The translations under genes were made by a program, and so were the position numbers. A model generated the notes under the pieces. It was not told the DNA's origin, did no database searches, and worked only from the letters and a program-made list of their open reading frames with translations. 64,000 bases of DNA from Fuerstiella sp041398845 (GTDB taxonomy: Bacteria; Planctomycetota; Planctomycetia; Planctomycetales; Planctomycetaceae). The DNA lies in the NCBI GenBank assembly GCA_041398845.1, contig JAWKTZ010000009.1, forward strand, positions 310,001 through 374,000. The letters run 5' to 3'. How positions within the stretch are numbered: position 1 is the first letter of the stretch; each line of letters begins with the position of its first letter. Below, piece by piece: positions 17,395 through 25,760 of this stretch.

Positions 17395-18093
17395 ATGGCA
17401 AAAAAGAATACGGCTGCGGCGGACACGAAGGCTTCCGTCGCCTCGCTGGAAGAACGCCAGCGACAAGCCAGAGCCGTCATCCGTCAGCTCAGGAAGCTGT
17501 TTCCCGTCGCCACCTGCGCGCTGCATCACGAATCGGCGTTTCAATTGCTGGTGGCCACCATTCTGTCGGCTCAATGCACTGATGAACGAGTCAACATGGC
17601 GACGCCGGAACTCTTTCGTCGCTATCCCGATGCAGAATCTCTGAAGAACTCAACTCAGTCCGATGTCGAACGCATCATTCGGCCGCTCGGCTTCTTTCGC
17701 AACAAGGCGACGAACATTCGAGCGATGGCGGCGAAGCTGGTTGAGGAATTTGACGGCGAAGTTCCTCAGCAGATTGAACAACTGGTGACTCTGCCCGGAG
17801 TCGGTCGCAAGACCGCCAGTGTGGTTCTGGGAACGTGGTATGGAATCCCGTCCGGAGTTGTGGTGGATACTCATGTCCGCCGCATCTGCAACCTGCTGGG
17901 ACTGACAAATTCACAGAATCCCGATGTCATTGAACGCGATCTGATCGAAATTCTGCCGCAGAAAGAGTGGATTGAGTTTTCTCATCGCATCATTTTCCAC
18001 GGCCGCCAAACCTGCATTGCCAGACGCCCGAAGTGTGCTGAGTGTGGCCTGCTGAAGCATTGTCATCGCATCGGCCTGCCGCCACTAAAGTAG
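17395..18093 (+). CDS. nth: Endonuclease III (DNA glycosylase/AP lyase)
   Basis: A 232-residue base-excision repair enzyme that removes oxidised pyrimidines and cuts the abasic site. The helix-hairpin-helix motif LVTLPGVGRKTASVVLG carries the catalytic Lys139, and VVVDTHVRRICNLLGL carries the catalytic Asp158. Four cysteines spaced C-X6-C-X2-C-X5-C near the end (CIARRPKCAECGLLKHC) bind the [4Fe-4S] cluster. Length is slightly above the usual 210 because of a short N-terminal Lys/Ala-rich extension. Confidence 0.97.
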   Translation: MAKKNTAAADTKASVASLEERQRQARAVIRQLRKLFPVATCALHHESAFQLLVATILSAQCTDERVNMATPELFRRYPDAESLKNSTQSDVERIIRPLGFFRNKATNIRAMAAKLVEEFDGEVPQQIEQLVTLPGVGRKTASVVLGTWYGIPSGVVVDTHVRRICNLLGLTNSQNPDVIERDLIEILPQKEWIEFSHRIIFHGRQTCIARRPKCAECGLLKHCHRIGLPPLK

Positions 18094-18338
18094 CCGCGCC
18101 GCATTTTCTTAAAAGAAGGACATCCGCAGACGAATTCCGGGTCAGACCCGGCGATTGACTGTTGTCTCAGCGATTCTGCTGCCATACTCTGCGGTTTTAG
18201 GCACCGCCGCATGGATCTGAAGAATCGGGTTGACCCTTCGGAGGTCAGCAGACACTCGCGTGAAGACGGCCGCCCGAAGAGGGACTGCCCGGAGAGGTCA
18301 GACCTTTTTCAGATGACAATATTCAGGAAGAGACCGTA
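18094..18338. other. Intergenic stretch with degraded family A half
   Basis: A non-coding gap before adk. It contains a small palindrome ccgggtcagacccgg (about 18138-18152). Close to the adk start it has a degraded half of a family A repeat (ggactgcccggagaggtcagacctttttcagat, about 18282-18314). No gene is visible. Confidence 0.5.
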
Positions 18339-18959
18339 ATGGCTCCCCACAAACGATATCGCTGTGTCCTGCTGTTTGGCCCGCCGGGAGTCGGCAAGGG
18401 AACCCAGGGGCGCATTCTGGCCAACATCCCCGGATTCTTTCACCTGTCGGTAGGAGACGTGTTTCGAGCGATCGACATTGGTTCGGAAGACGGCCAGAAG
18501 GTCTACAACTTCATTTCGAAGGGAGAACTGGTTCCCAATGAACTGACGATGAAGATCTGGAAAAAGGCCGTCGACGCGTACGTCGCTTTGTCATGGTACA
18601 AACCGCGCGAAGATCTGCTCGTGCTGGACGGCATGCCTCGCAATATCGAACAGGTTGAGATCGTTCGGGAGTACCTGGAGATCTATCGCATCATCTATCT
18701 GGAATGCAGCGATCAGGAAGACATGGTCCATCGCATTCGCCGCCGAGCGATCCGGGAAAACCGCACCGACGACGCGAATGAGGAAATCATTCGGCACCGC
18801 TTTGAAGTTTACGAAAAAGTGACCGCTCCGGTTCTTCAGCAGTACGATCCGTCCATTATTGAACGAGTCGACTGCAATGGATCACCGGCCGAAGTGCTGC
18901 GAGCCATCCTGGACTGCACCATCCCCGTGCAGAACGAACACTTCCACGAAAACCAGTAG
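18339..18959 (+). CDS. adk: Adenylate kinase-like nucleoside monophosphate kinase
   Basis: A 206-residue P-loop kinase. LLFGPPGVGKGTQG (P-loop at residues 14-22), SVGDVFRA and LVLDGMPRNIEQVE (normally LDGFPR) are the ATP- and NMP-binding motifs of adenylate kinases. Later RIRRRAIRENRTDDANEEII corresponds to the arginine-rich lid region. The lid is the short type without the zinc or beta insertion. It interconverts AMP, ADP and ATP. The Phe-to-Met change in LDGFPR is unusual, and a paralogue with a different NMP preference cannot be excluded. A purine-rich site (aggaagag) precedes the ATG. Confidence 0.85.
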   Translation: MAPHKRYRCVLLFGPPGVGKGTQGRILANIPGFFHLSVGDVFRAIDIGSEDGQKVYNFISKGELVPNELTMKIWKKAVDAYVALSWYKPREDLLVLDGMPRNIEQVEIVREYLEIYRIIYLECSDQEDMVHRIRRRAIRENRTDDANEEIIRHRFEVYEKVTAPVLQQYDPSIIERVDCNGSPAEVLRAILDCTIPVQNEHFHENQ

Positions 18960-18965
18960 GTGTAG

Positions 18966-18989
18966 AACGGACTTCGAGTCCGTTTTATT
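18966..18989 (+). terminator. Likely terminator after adk
   Basis: Eight-base stem aacggact / agtccgtt with a three-base loop, followed by ttatt, 7 bases after the adk stop. A second, longer hairpin of similar sequence (acgacggact / agtccgtcgt) follows at 18999-19021. Confidence 0.55.
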
Positions 18990-18998
18990 CAGAGGAAG

Positions 18999-19021
18999 AC
19001 GACGGACTGGAAGTCCGTCGT
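18999..19021. repeat. Short perfect palindrome next to B1
   Basis: A ten-base perfect stem (acgacggact / agtccgtcgt) around gga. It shares the word gacggact/agtccgt with the terminator-like hairpin just before it, as if one palindrome had been duplicated. Confidence 0.6.
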
Positions 19022-19027
19022 ACGCTA

Positions 19028-19138
19028 AGGAACGCTTCATCAATAGATGGCGTAGTGGATTTCGCCAGAGATCCTGTGAGAAGGGGATTCTGGCGAATCC
19101 CACTACGAGGTGCGCGAGTAAATGACTGGTCGTTCCTA
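19028..19138. repeat. Family B palindromic repeat, copy B1
   Basis: A 111-base element with outer ends aggaacgcttcatcaa ... gactggtcgttcct and an inner palindrome gtagtggatttcgccaga ... tctggcgaatcccactac. It lies between the convergent adk and four-cysteine protein genes. Copies occur near 36.6, 50.9 and 61.4 kb. Confidence 0.87.
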
Positions 19139-19170
19139 AGTTTTGCCAATGACAAACCAGCAGCGTCCTG

Positions 19171-19512
19171 TCAATCACTGTCCATGTCGTACCACTCGCT
19201 CAGCGATTCAATCGTGGCGTCGCGTTCTTCGCGTGTTCCGAACAGAGAATTGTCTCCCTCCAGGCGAACTTCATAGCGGCCTTCCACGTCACAGTCTTCG
19301 TTGCCACAGAAGTGAGGGATTTCCGATACCCAGATAATTCTTGCCAGGGGAACATGTTTGTCATCAATGAGGGCAAAAGGACGGTCCAAGACTTTTCTCC
19401 GATTAAACCATGCACAGGAAAGACCGGGGCAGATTCCGTTGTCGGCTGACCCCGTGTCCTTCGCAGGCAAGTACAACGCTTCCTCAGAATGACGTTCGCA
19501 CAGTGCGGACAT
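19171..19512 (-). CDS. Small protein of unknown function with two CX4C pairs
   Basis: A 113-residue protein with an ATG start. It has two cysteine pairs, CPGLSC near residue 28 and CGNEDC near residue 69, spaced like a zinc ribbon or other metal site, and an acidic end (TIESLSEWYDMDSD). No family is recognised. It is bracketed by a family B repeat on one side (19028-19138) and a family A repeat on the other (19558-19656). Support for a real gene is the regular frame, the ATG and the paired cysteines. Confidence 0.6.
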   Translation of the reverse strand: MSALCERHSEEALYLPAKDTGSADNGICPGLSCAWFNRRKVLDRPFALIDDKHVPLARIIWVSEIPHFCGNEDCDVEGRYEVRLEGDNSLFGTREERDATIESLSEWYDMDSD

Positions 19513-19557
19513 CGTCTGAAATGTTTTAAACGGCAGCCCGCATCGGCGGCGGGCCTG

Positions 19558-19656
19558 AAGGCTATCTGAAAAAGGGGTCTGACCCTTTGGAGGGCGGCAA
19601 ATTTGCAGTCAATACGGCTGCTCGGAGAGGGTCAGACCCCTTTTTCAGATAGCCTC
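19558..19656. repeat. Family A palindromic repeat, copy A3 (core inverted)
   Basis: Outer arms as in the other A copies (aaggctatctgaaaaagggg / cccctttttcagatagcct). The asymmetric inner parts are swapped: the ctttggagggcggc side comes first and the ggctgctcggagaggg side second, so this copy lies in the opposite orientation to A1, A2, A4 and A5. It stands between two minus-strand genes. Confidence 0.87.
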
Positions 19657-19668
19657 TCCCGCATAAGA

Positions 19669-20034
19669 TTAGCTTCCCATGGCGTTCATCAACAGGGCAA
19701 ACGTGGTAAACGTGCCCACGAAAAACGACAGACACAGTCCCGCAATGGCCAACGCTTTCGGAGTTCCGCGAATGGCTCCGTAAAGACACAGAAACAGTGA
19801 CACCATGGTCAGAATTCCTCCCAGCAGAATCAGCACTGCGATCACCCACAGTTGCCACGAACCGGAATCCAGTTGCTGAGCCTGTCCGGTGGATGCCAGC
19901 AGAGTGGCAAACGCCATCCAGACGCCATGCACCACAAGCTGCAGCAGGCTCAGAATGAATCCCGCCAGCCCATGGGGATTCTGCTTCACCTGTTTCAGAA
20001 AGCCGGGCTCAGATCGGGAAGGAGCAGATGACAT
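19669..20034 (-). CDS. Small membrane protein of unknown function
   Basis: A 121-residue protein with three predicted membrane helices (about residues 22-48, 60-84 and 92-116) and a short charged N-terminus. The layout resembles DUF4190-type small membrane proteins (LAGFILSLLQLVVHGVWMAF, then CLYGAIRGTPKALAIAGLCL), but the resemblance is loose. It ends next to repeat A3 and lies about 100 bases downstream of the oxidoreductase gene on the same strand, so cotranscription is possible. Confidence 0.65.
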   Translation of the reverse strand: MSSAPSRSEPGFLKQVKQNPHGLAGFILSLLQLVVHGVWMAFATLLASTGQAQQLDSGSWQLWVIAVLILLGGILTMVSLFLCLYGAIRGTPKALAIAGLCLSFFVGTFTTFALLMNAMGS

Positions 20035-20136
20035 GGGCGGCAGTCACAACGAATCGGAATGAAACAGGACGGTGACCGGAAAGACGCTCTTTCACCGGAC
20101 CAGTGCTGTCTGGTTGAGTCCGGTGCGGAAATCGGT

Positions 20137-22329
20137 TCACAGGACCGCGAGCTGTTCCGAGCGAATGGTGACCTTGACTCCCTTAAACCCCGGAGTCTTC
20201 GACAGCGGGTCCACCTCGTGCGGTACCAGAACATTGGCTTCCGGGTAATACATGAGCACATTGCCGGCTCGGACATCAAACGGCCGAACCAGCAGCATCC
20301 GCAGTTCACCGGCCGAACTTCGGACTCGCACCCGTTCATCTTCGCTCAGCCCCAGCCGCTGCATGTCGTCGGCATGCATCAGAATCACATCGCGACGCTC
20401 CTGGCCTCGATACAGATCTTCCTCATCATAGACCACACTGTTGAACTGACCTTCTGAACGCACGGTCATCAGCCGGAATTCTTCGTCGGCAAATGTTGTT
20501 TCGGGCAACGGCACGGCATGAAATCTGGCTTTGCCGTTCGGCGTGGGAAACGAGTGATTCTGCACGGTGCGTCCCGACACATGGAATTCCTCATGGCTAT
20601 TGTGACCTCCCGACATCTTTTCGTAACCGGGCACGAGCTCTCCGATCAGTTCGCGAATGGCAGCATGACTTTTTAAGTCCTGAAAGTTGACCGCACTGTT
20701 CGGGCCAAACACCTGCACGGCGATGTCAGCCAGAATCCTGACTTCGCTGCGCGGGCCGTCATACCGAGCTGGTCCGCCGTCACTGAATCGCACATAGCTG
20801 AACATCGATTCCTGAGTTGTCGCCTGAGGCTCCTCATCGCGCGGCAGGACCGGCAGAATCAGAGTCTCACGGCCGAGTCCCCAGGCGTGACCGGTGTTGA
20901 GCGTCGTCGACAGATACACGACAGACTTCAGCCGATTCAGACACTCTTCCGCATAGCGCAGATCGGGATTGCTGCCGTACAGGTTTCCTCCAAGGCAAAA
21001 CGCAAAATCCATTGCGCCATCATGAGCAGCTCGCATGCAGGCCATTGTATCGTAGCCGGGACTGGTGGGCACTTTGATGTTCAGCCGCGATTCCAGCTTC
21101 TGGAGCATGGCGGTCTTCAATGCCGGAGTCACTCCGACCGAACCCAGACCCTGCACATTGCTGTGACCTCGAATCGGCATCAGTCCGGCATGGCCACGTC
21201 CCACGATGCCCCGCAGCAAGGCCAGATTGGCGATCATCTGCACATTGTTGGTGCCGTGCAGATGATGCGTAATCCCCATGCACCAACCGATCACTGCGTT
21301 CTTCGACTGCATGTACTGGGCGGCAAGATCCACAATCTGCTCACGCGACGCGCCGCTGCGACTGACAATGTCTTCCCACGCCGTGTCGGTCGCCAGCTTC
21401 TGAAAGTCGCCAAAACCTTCTGTGTGCTGATCAATGAACGACTGATCGTGTCCGTTCTGTTCCAGCACTTCTTTCGCCATGCCCAGCAGCAGAAACAGAT
21501 CGCCTCCCACATGAGGCTGCACATAGGTGCTGGCAATCTTTGTTCCGAACAACAGACTCCGCACATCGCTGGGAACTCGAAAGTTCACCAGCCCCAGTTC
21601 CTTCACAGGATTCACGACAATGACTCGACCACCGCGACGACGAATTTCCATCAGCGATCGCATCAGGCGAGGATGATTGGACGACGGGTTGGCTCCGATC
21701 AGAAAATACAGGTCGCAGTGAACCAGGTCTTCCAGCCGCACCGTACCGGCTCCCGTTCCGATGCTGGACGTCAATCCGACTCCACTGGCCTGATGACAGT
21801 AGTAGCTGCAGTTGTTGACATAGTTGGTTCCGAACAACCTGGACATCAACTGCAGCAGAAACCCCGCCTCGTTGGATGATCGTCCGCTGGCATAAAAGAA
21901 ACTGCGTTCCGGTCCGGCGGCCGACATGGCATCAACCACCCGCTGCACGGCTTCGTCCCATTCGATGATCCGAAAGTGGCTGGCTCCGGATTCGAGCACA
22001 ACCGGCTTAACGATGCGTCCGCAATGTTCGAGTTGCCGGGACGTCAACGCTTTTAGTTGCTGGATACTGTGTTGCTGCCAGAACTGATCCGGGATGGCTC
22101 CCTGCATATCGGAAGCCATGGCCTGAAACGACTTCTTGCAGACTTCGGGAAAGTAGCCTCCCTCATTCACCATGCCCCCAAGCTGGCCACCCATCCCGAC
22201 AGCACACGTTTTGCACGTATTCTTCGATCGCAGCGCCTTCCACATTTTCCACCAGCCGACTCGACTGGCCAGTTTCATGCTATAGCCGACAGCCTTCCAA
22301 CCGCCGCCGCTGTGTGGGCGTCTGATCAT
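20137..22329 (-). CDS. FdhF/YdeP-family molybdopterin oxidoreductase
   Basis: A 730-residue bis-MGD-type oxidoreductase. ATG 22329 (MIRRPHSGGGWKAVGYSMKL) is chosen because YdeP-type proteins begin with a short P..GGW segment; a TTG 36 bases earlier is possible. A cysteine motif NTCKTCAVGMGGQ lies near residue 37 and a third Cys in FPEVCKKS, matching this subfamily. Later motifs include FFYASGRSSNEAGFLLQLMS, LIGANPSSNHPRLMRSL, VIGWCMGITHHLHGTNNVQM and a C-terminal molybdopterin dinucleotide-binding domain (MLLVRPFDVRAGNVLMYYPE). The natural substrate of this family is largely unknown; E. coli YdeP is linked to acid resistance. Confidence 0.88.
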   Translation of the reverse strand: MIRRPHSGGGWKAVGYSMKLASRVGWWKMWKALRSKNTCKTCAVGMGGQLGGMVNEGGYFPEVCKKSFQAMASDMQGAIPDQFWQQHSIQQLKALTSRQLEHCGRIVKPVVLESGASHFRIIEWDEAVQRVVDAMSAAGPERSFFYASGRSSNEAGFLLQLMSRLFGTNYVNNCSYYCHQASGVGLTSSIGTGAGTVRLEDLVHCDLYFLIGANPSSNHPRLMRSLMEIRRRGGRVIVVNPVKELGLVNFRVPSDVRSLLFGTKIASTYVQPHVGGDLFLLLGMAKEVLEQNGHDQSFIDQHTEGFGDFQKLATDTAWEDIVSRSGASREQIVDLAAQYMQSKNAVIGWCMGITHHLHGTNNVQMIANLALLRGIVGRGHAGLMPIRGHSNVQGLGSVGVTPALKTAMLQKLESRLNIKVPTSPGYDTMACMRAAHDGAMDFAFCLGGNLYGSNPDLRYAEECLNRLKSVVYLSTTLNTGHAWGLGRETLILPVLPRDEEPQATTQESMFSYVRFSDGGPARYDGPRSEVRILADIAVQVFGPNSAVNFQDLKSHAAIRELIGELVPGYEKMSGGHNSHEEFHVSGRTVQNHSFPTPNGKARFHAVPLPETTFADEEFRLMTVRSEGQFNSVVYDEEDLYRGQERRDVILMHADDMQRLGLSEDERVRVRSSAGELRMLLVRPFDVRAGNVLMYYPEANVLVPHEVDPLSKTPGFKGVKVTIRSEQLAVL

Positions 22330-22365
22330 AACGTTGTTGTCATCGATCCCATGAAAACGACTCAA

Positions 22366-22709
22366 TCCCGCTCACCACCGGAAACCCCGTCAACAGACAG
22401 CATACCGGTTTCCCTCAGTGTCGTCGAGTTTCCGATACCACCACCCCACACCAATCCGGTCCGGAATGACTTCCGGATAATGGAAGTTCCAACATCCGGA
22501 TCTGGCCCTGCATCCGAGCTGTCAGTATCCCACCGATTTCAGAAGCAAACTGCTGTGTTGGATAATTCTGTCGCTGTTTTACAAAATCCCACTCTTCGGA
22601 TCGTTCCAGTCTTGAGGAATCACGACCGAGAGGGTACCTTCTAAAGTCATCTTGCCGTGCCAAACACCACGGTTTCGGGTTTCTTAGTTTCAGCTTACAG
22701 GGGATTCTT
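22366..22709. other. Divergent intergenic region, no gene recognised
   Basis: About 340 bases between the minus-strand oxidoreductase and the plus-strand DUF1559 gene. It should carry both promoters. I see no strong repeat; a short symmetric segment ccgtgccaaacaccacgg lies near 22654-22671, and aggggatt precedes the DUF1559 start. Confidence 0.4.
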
Positions 22710-23738
22710 ATGAAGAAGAGACGAGATGCGTTCACACTCATCGAGCTTCTGGTTGTCATTGCCATCATTGCCATCCTTATCGCGTTGCTGCTGCCTGCCG
22801 TTCAACAGGCTCGCGAAGCGGCTCGTCGAACCCAGTGCAAGAACAACTTGAAGCAGTACGGCCTGGCACTTCACAATTACCACGACACGTACAATATGTT
22901 CCCTTCGGCAGGTGTGCGCTACAACAACACCGGCGGTGACGGAGGCTGCTGCTCTGGTTCTCCACGAATCGGTTGGCAAGTGCGAATTCTGCCATTTGCG
23001 GATCAGGCACCACTCTACAATGGCATCAACATGAGTTCAGCAGATGCACCGAACGACTTTTATCCTGCGGGCCAGACAGTGAAACGTTTCCGACAATATC
23101 AGGTGCCGTACGCTCTTTGTCCCTCGGATCCCGATGCGGCGACACGAGATGTCAACTGGGCGCAGTCGAATTACTCTGGTTCACTGGGGTCACAGTCAAC
23201 ACCCTCAAACGGTGGCGCACCCTGTGAGCCGTACCAGCAATTTGCGGAACCACTGCCGAATGGCAACTCAGGTCACGGTAACAGCAACAACCCATTGAAC
23301 ATCTCCGGGATGTTTTCCCGCATGGGAATGACTGTTGGCCTCCAGTCGGTGACGGACGGTACCAGCAACACGATCCTGGTTGGAGAAATTCGCCCCGATT
23401 GCCACGACCATACCGGCGGTTGGTGGGCTCAAAACGGAATGGGGAATGCTCATGCAAGCACTGTGGTGCCGATCAACAATCTAACCTCCTGCCCTGAATG
23501 CGTCAACAATCCTGGCTTGGCAAGTCATCAGGCATGTTCCGCTACCGGTTATGGAAATAACGTTGGTCGCGCTATGCAAAACTGGAACTTCAGTTGGGGG
23601 TTTCGCTCGAGACACGTTGGTGGGGCGCAGTTCCTGCTCGGTGATGGCTCGGTCCGTTTCCTGAGCGAGAATATCGACCACAACACGTACCAGTCCCTGG
23701 GTGGTCGCCGAGACGGAAAGACGATCGGTGAGTTCTAG
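22710..23738 (+). CDS. DUF1559 protein with pilin-like N-terminus
   Basis: A 342-residue protein of the large planctomycete DUF1559 group. The first 40 residues form a type IV pilin-like processing site and helix: RRDAFTLIELLVVIAIIAIL, then ALLLPAVQQAREAARRTQCK. NNLKQYGLALHNYHDTYNMF follows and opens the DUF1559 domain. The C-terminus shows VGGAQFLLGDGSVRFLSENI. The prepilin-type peptidase would cut before Phe, leaving a surface or periplasmic pseudopilin-like protein. Its role is unknown. A small lipoprotein gene follows, an arrangement repeated near 32.3 and 57.5 kb. Confidence 0.93.
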   Translation: MKKRRDAFTLIELLVVIAIIAILIALLLPAVQQAREAARRTQCKNNLKQYGLALHNYHDTYNMFPSAGVRYNNTGGDGGCCSGSPRIGWQVRILPFADQAPLYNGINMSSADAPNDFYPAGQTVKRFRQYQVPYALCPSDPDAATRDVNWAQSNYSGSLGSQSTPSNGGAPCEPYQQFAEPLPNGNSGHGNSNNPLNISGMFSRMGMTVGLQSVTDGTSNTILVGEIRPDCHDHTGGWWAQNGMGNAHASTVVPINNLTSCPECVNNPGLASHQACSATGYGNNVGRAMQNWNFSWGFRSRHVGGAQFLLGDGSVRFLSENIDHNTYQSLGGRRDGKTIGEF

Positions 23739-23813
23739 TTTGTGGCCTCGTTTTTATTCCACGCGTCCCCTTTCTTCGGGCGCTGCATCTTTATTTCCAG
23801 GACGTTTTTCACG

Positions 23814-24296
23814 ATGAAGAGAATTCGTTACGGGCTGTGGGCGGTTTCTGCGAGTTGTTTGTTGGCATCGTTTCTGCCCGGTTGTGGTTCCGGTGCTGAT
23901 GTACCGGAATTGGCGGCAGTGACCGGCACGGTGACTCTGAAAGGAGCACCGCTGCCAGATGCGATGGTCACCTTTGTTCCTGAAAAGGGTCCGGTGGCAA
24001 TTGGGATGACTGATGGCAGCGGCAAGTTTTCCCTTCGAACGGGACGGCTGGACGGTGCAGTGCTGGGTCAGCACAAAGTGTCTGTTCAGTTAGATCAGGG
24101 TGGCTCTGAAGTCGTTGCTCCGACCGGAGATTTAAACGATCCGGAACAATTGACGAAGTACTATGAACAGTCCATGAAAGAGCGCGAAGAGACGGAAGAG
24201 AAGTCACTACTTCCGGAGAAGTACGGCAATGTCGCAACGAGCGGGTTAACCTTTCAGGTGTCAGGCGGAACAAACGAATTTTCCGTGGAACTCTAG
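23814..24296 (+). CDS. Small lipoprotein with carboxypeptidase-regulatory-like fold
   Basis: A 160-residue protein; ATG 23814 is chosen because it gives a lipoprotein signal MKRIRYGLWAVSASCLLASF ending in LPGCGSG, with Cys near residue 24. The mature part has AAVTGTVTLKGAPLPDAMVT and FVPEKGPVAIGMTDGSGKFS, a transthyretin-like beta sandwich seen in small planctomycete lipoproteins. It follows the DUF1559 gene after about 75 bases and is the second member of the cassette. It probably sits in a membrane facing the periplasm and may work with the pseudopilin-like partner, but the function is unknown. Confidence 0.85.
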   Translation: MKRIRYGLWAVSASCLLASFLPGCGSGADVPELAAVTGTVTLKGAPLPDAMVTFVPEKGPVAIGMTDGSGKFSLRTGRLDGAVLGQHKVSVQLDQGGSEVVAPTGDLNDPEQLTKYYEQSMKEREETEEKSLLPEKYGNVATSGLTFQVSGGTNEFSVEL

Positions 24297-24310
24297 TGAT
24301 TTCCGTTACG

Positions 24311-24373
24311 AACACCCCAAAAAAAGCTGCGGCTCTCCCCTGCATTGGGGGGAGCCGTTTTCTTTTTTGGGTG
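24311..24373. terminator. Strong bidirectional-type terminator with extended stem
   Basis: A GC-rich stem ggctctcccc / ggggggagcc (one G-U pair) at 24331-24340 and 24347-24356 with loop tgcatt, followed by ttttctttttt. The pairing extends outward: aacaccccaaaaaa on the left and ttttttgggtgtt on the right. It ends the DUF1559/lipoprotein transcript 15 bases after its stop. Confidence 0.85.
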
Positions 24374-24436
24374 TTCCACAAGCGGTTCGATTGTCCTGTC
24401 ATCTTTCAATGGTCACTTCTCACCTACGTGTTTCAA

Positions 24437-25648
24437 ATGGAGCGTGTCGTGAACAGTTGGAAAGTGACGGTATTCATCGGAGTTACCGCGAGTCTGGCGG
24501 CGTATTCGCTCTTCCCCCGGGAAGACCCAACCGATGTGTTCAATCGCGGTGTCCTCGCCTTTGATCAGGGCGATTTAATTACGCTGCACAAATGTGAGAC
24601 GGAACTTCAAGGTCGAGCTGGATTCGTATCCCAGCATGCGTTGCTGAATGGTCTACGCAGTCTGCTTGCAAATGCTCCCGCCAACGCCATCCGAAGATTT
24701 GAACTGGCGGCAACTGACGACGCGACACGCGAGCGAGCTTATCTGCATACGGGGGAAGCACTCTATCGGCTTGGACGGCCCGCAGAAGCCGAGCTTCCTC
24801 TGCTGATGGCTCAGGAGATCAACGGCAACAACCCTGAGATACACAGATGGCTGGCGTCGGTCTACTACGACCTCGGTGCCATGGACCCAGCGCTGGTGCA
24901 GCTCGATCAGGTCATCGCGCTTTCTGCTTCGGATTTTCGGGCGTCGCGGCTCAAAGGTCTGATATTGAATGACTTCGAACGGTATCAGGAAGCCGTCGAA
25001 GCCTATCACCAGGCATTGCTCCAAATACCTTCCGACAATCCGGTGCGTGGTGAGATTCTGCTGGAACTTGCGGGATGTTACCTGAAGCTTCTGGAGTTTG
25101 ATTCCGCAAAGCAGCTTCTGACTGAATGCGAACAGACAGCGTCGGTACTGGCCATGCTTGCTGAGTGTCACTATACTGCCGGAGATTCAGAAGCGGGCAC
25201 GTCATATGCGAAAGCGGCGCTAGCTCAGGATCCCGACAGTTTTTCTGCCTTGATGATTTTGGGATCTATTGCATTGGCTGGTCGCGACTCGGAAGCCGCG
25301 TTGACCTACCTGAAGCGAGCGGCCGATCAAATGCCAACCGATCACCTCGTTCATCTGCGACTTTCCCAGGCGTACCAAATCATCGGTGATCAGGAACAGG
25401 CCACCCGGGAGGCGGAACTCGGATCGCATTTCCGCGAACAGCGTTTGAAGTTCGCGAAGCTGCATGAAGCCGCCATGAATGACACGGTCAACGCAGAGCT
25501 GAGATACCAGTTGGGAGTGACGGCGCTGGAACTTGGAAGGCCGGAAATTGCCAGACAATGGCTTAGGGTGGCATTGTCAATCGACCCGCATCATCAGCTT
25601 GCCAAAACCACTCTTGCAGCTCTTTCTCGCGATCTGGAAGGCCGGTAG
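24437..25648 (+). CDS. TPR-repeat protein, membrane-anchored or exported
   Basis: A 403-residue protein starting at ATG 24437; the open frame reaches back through the terminator, which makes the longer start unlikely. Residues about 7-23 (WKVTVFIGVTASLAAYSLF) form a single hydrophobic segment, an anchor or uncleaved signal. The rest is made of tetratricopeptide repeats: AYLHTGEALYRLGRPAEAEL, WLASVYYDLGAMDPALVQLD, HLRLSQAYQIIGDQEQATRE and others. Such proteins act as scaffolds. In planctomycetes TPR and CRTAC1 genes often lie near each other, as here, where the CRTAC1 gene is convergent with this one. Confidence 0.82.
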   Translation: MERVVNSWKVTVFIGVTASLAAYSLFPREDPTDVFNRGVLAFDQGDLITLHKCETELQGRAGFVSQHALLNGLRSLLANAPANAIRRFELAATDDATRERAYLHTGEALYRLGRPAEAELPLLMAQEINGNNPEIHRWLASVYYDLGAMDPALVQLDQVIALSASDFRASRLKGLILNDFERYQEAVEAYHQALLQIPSDNPVRGEILLELAGCYLKLLEFDSAKQLLTECEQTASVLAMLAECHYTAGDSEAGTSYAKAALAQDPDSFSALMILGSIALAGRDSEAALTYLKRAADQMPTDHLVHLRLSQAYQIIGDQEQATREAELGSHFREQRLKFAKLHEAAMNDTVNAELRYQLGVTALELGRPEIARQWLRVALSIDPHHQLAKTTLAALSRDLEGR

Positions 25649-25730
25649 ACGGTGTCTTCTGATAAGAAACGTCGGCGCCGTTTTTCATAAGTCGATCGAA
25701 GAAAGTGACTGATGCCAGGCCAGGACCAAG

Positions 25731-25760
25731 GAATCAGTGACAGTCAAACAGTCACTGACC
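25731..25760. terminator. Possible hairpin terminator between convergent genes
   Basis: Stem tcagtgac / gtcactga with loop agtcaaaca, followed on the plus strand by cccgatttt. It overlaps the stop codon of the minus-strand membrane protein gene. The T-run is weak. Confidence 0.35.

Noticed and set aside
20887..21879. Plus-strand open frame of 330 codons opposite the molybdopterin oxidoreductase
   Set aside because: His/Gln/Arg-rich antisense shadow; the minus-strand protein is clearly the real gene.
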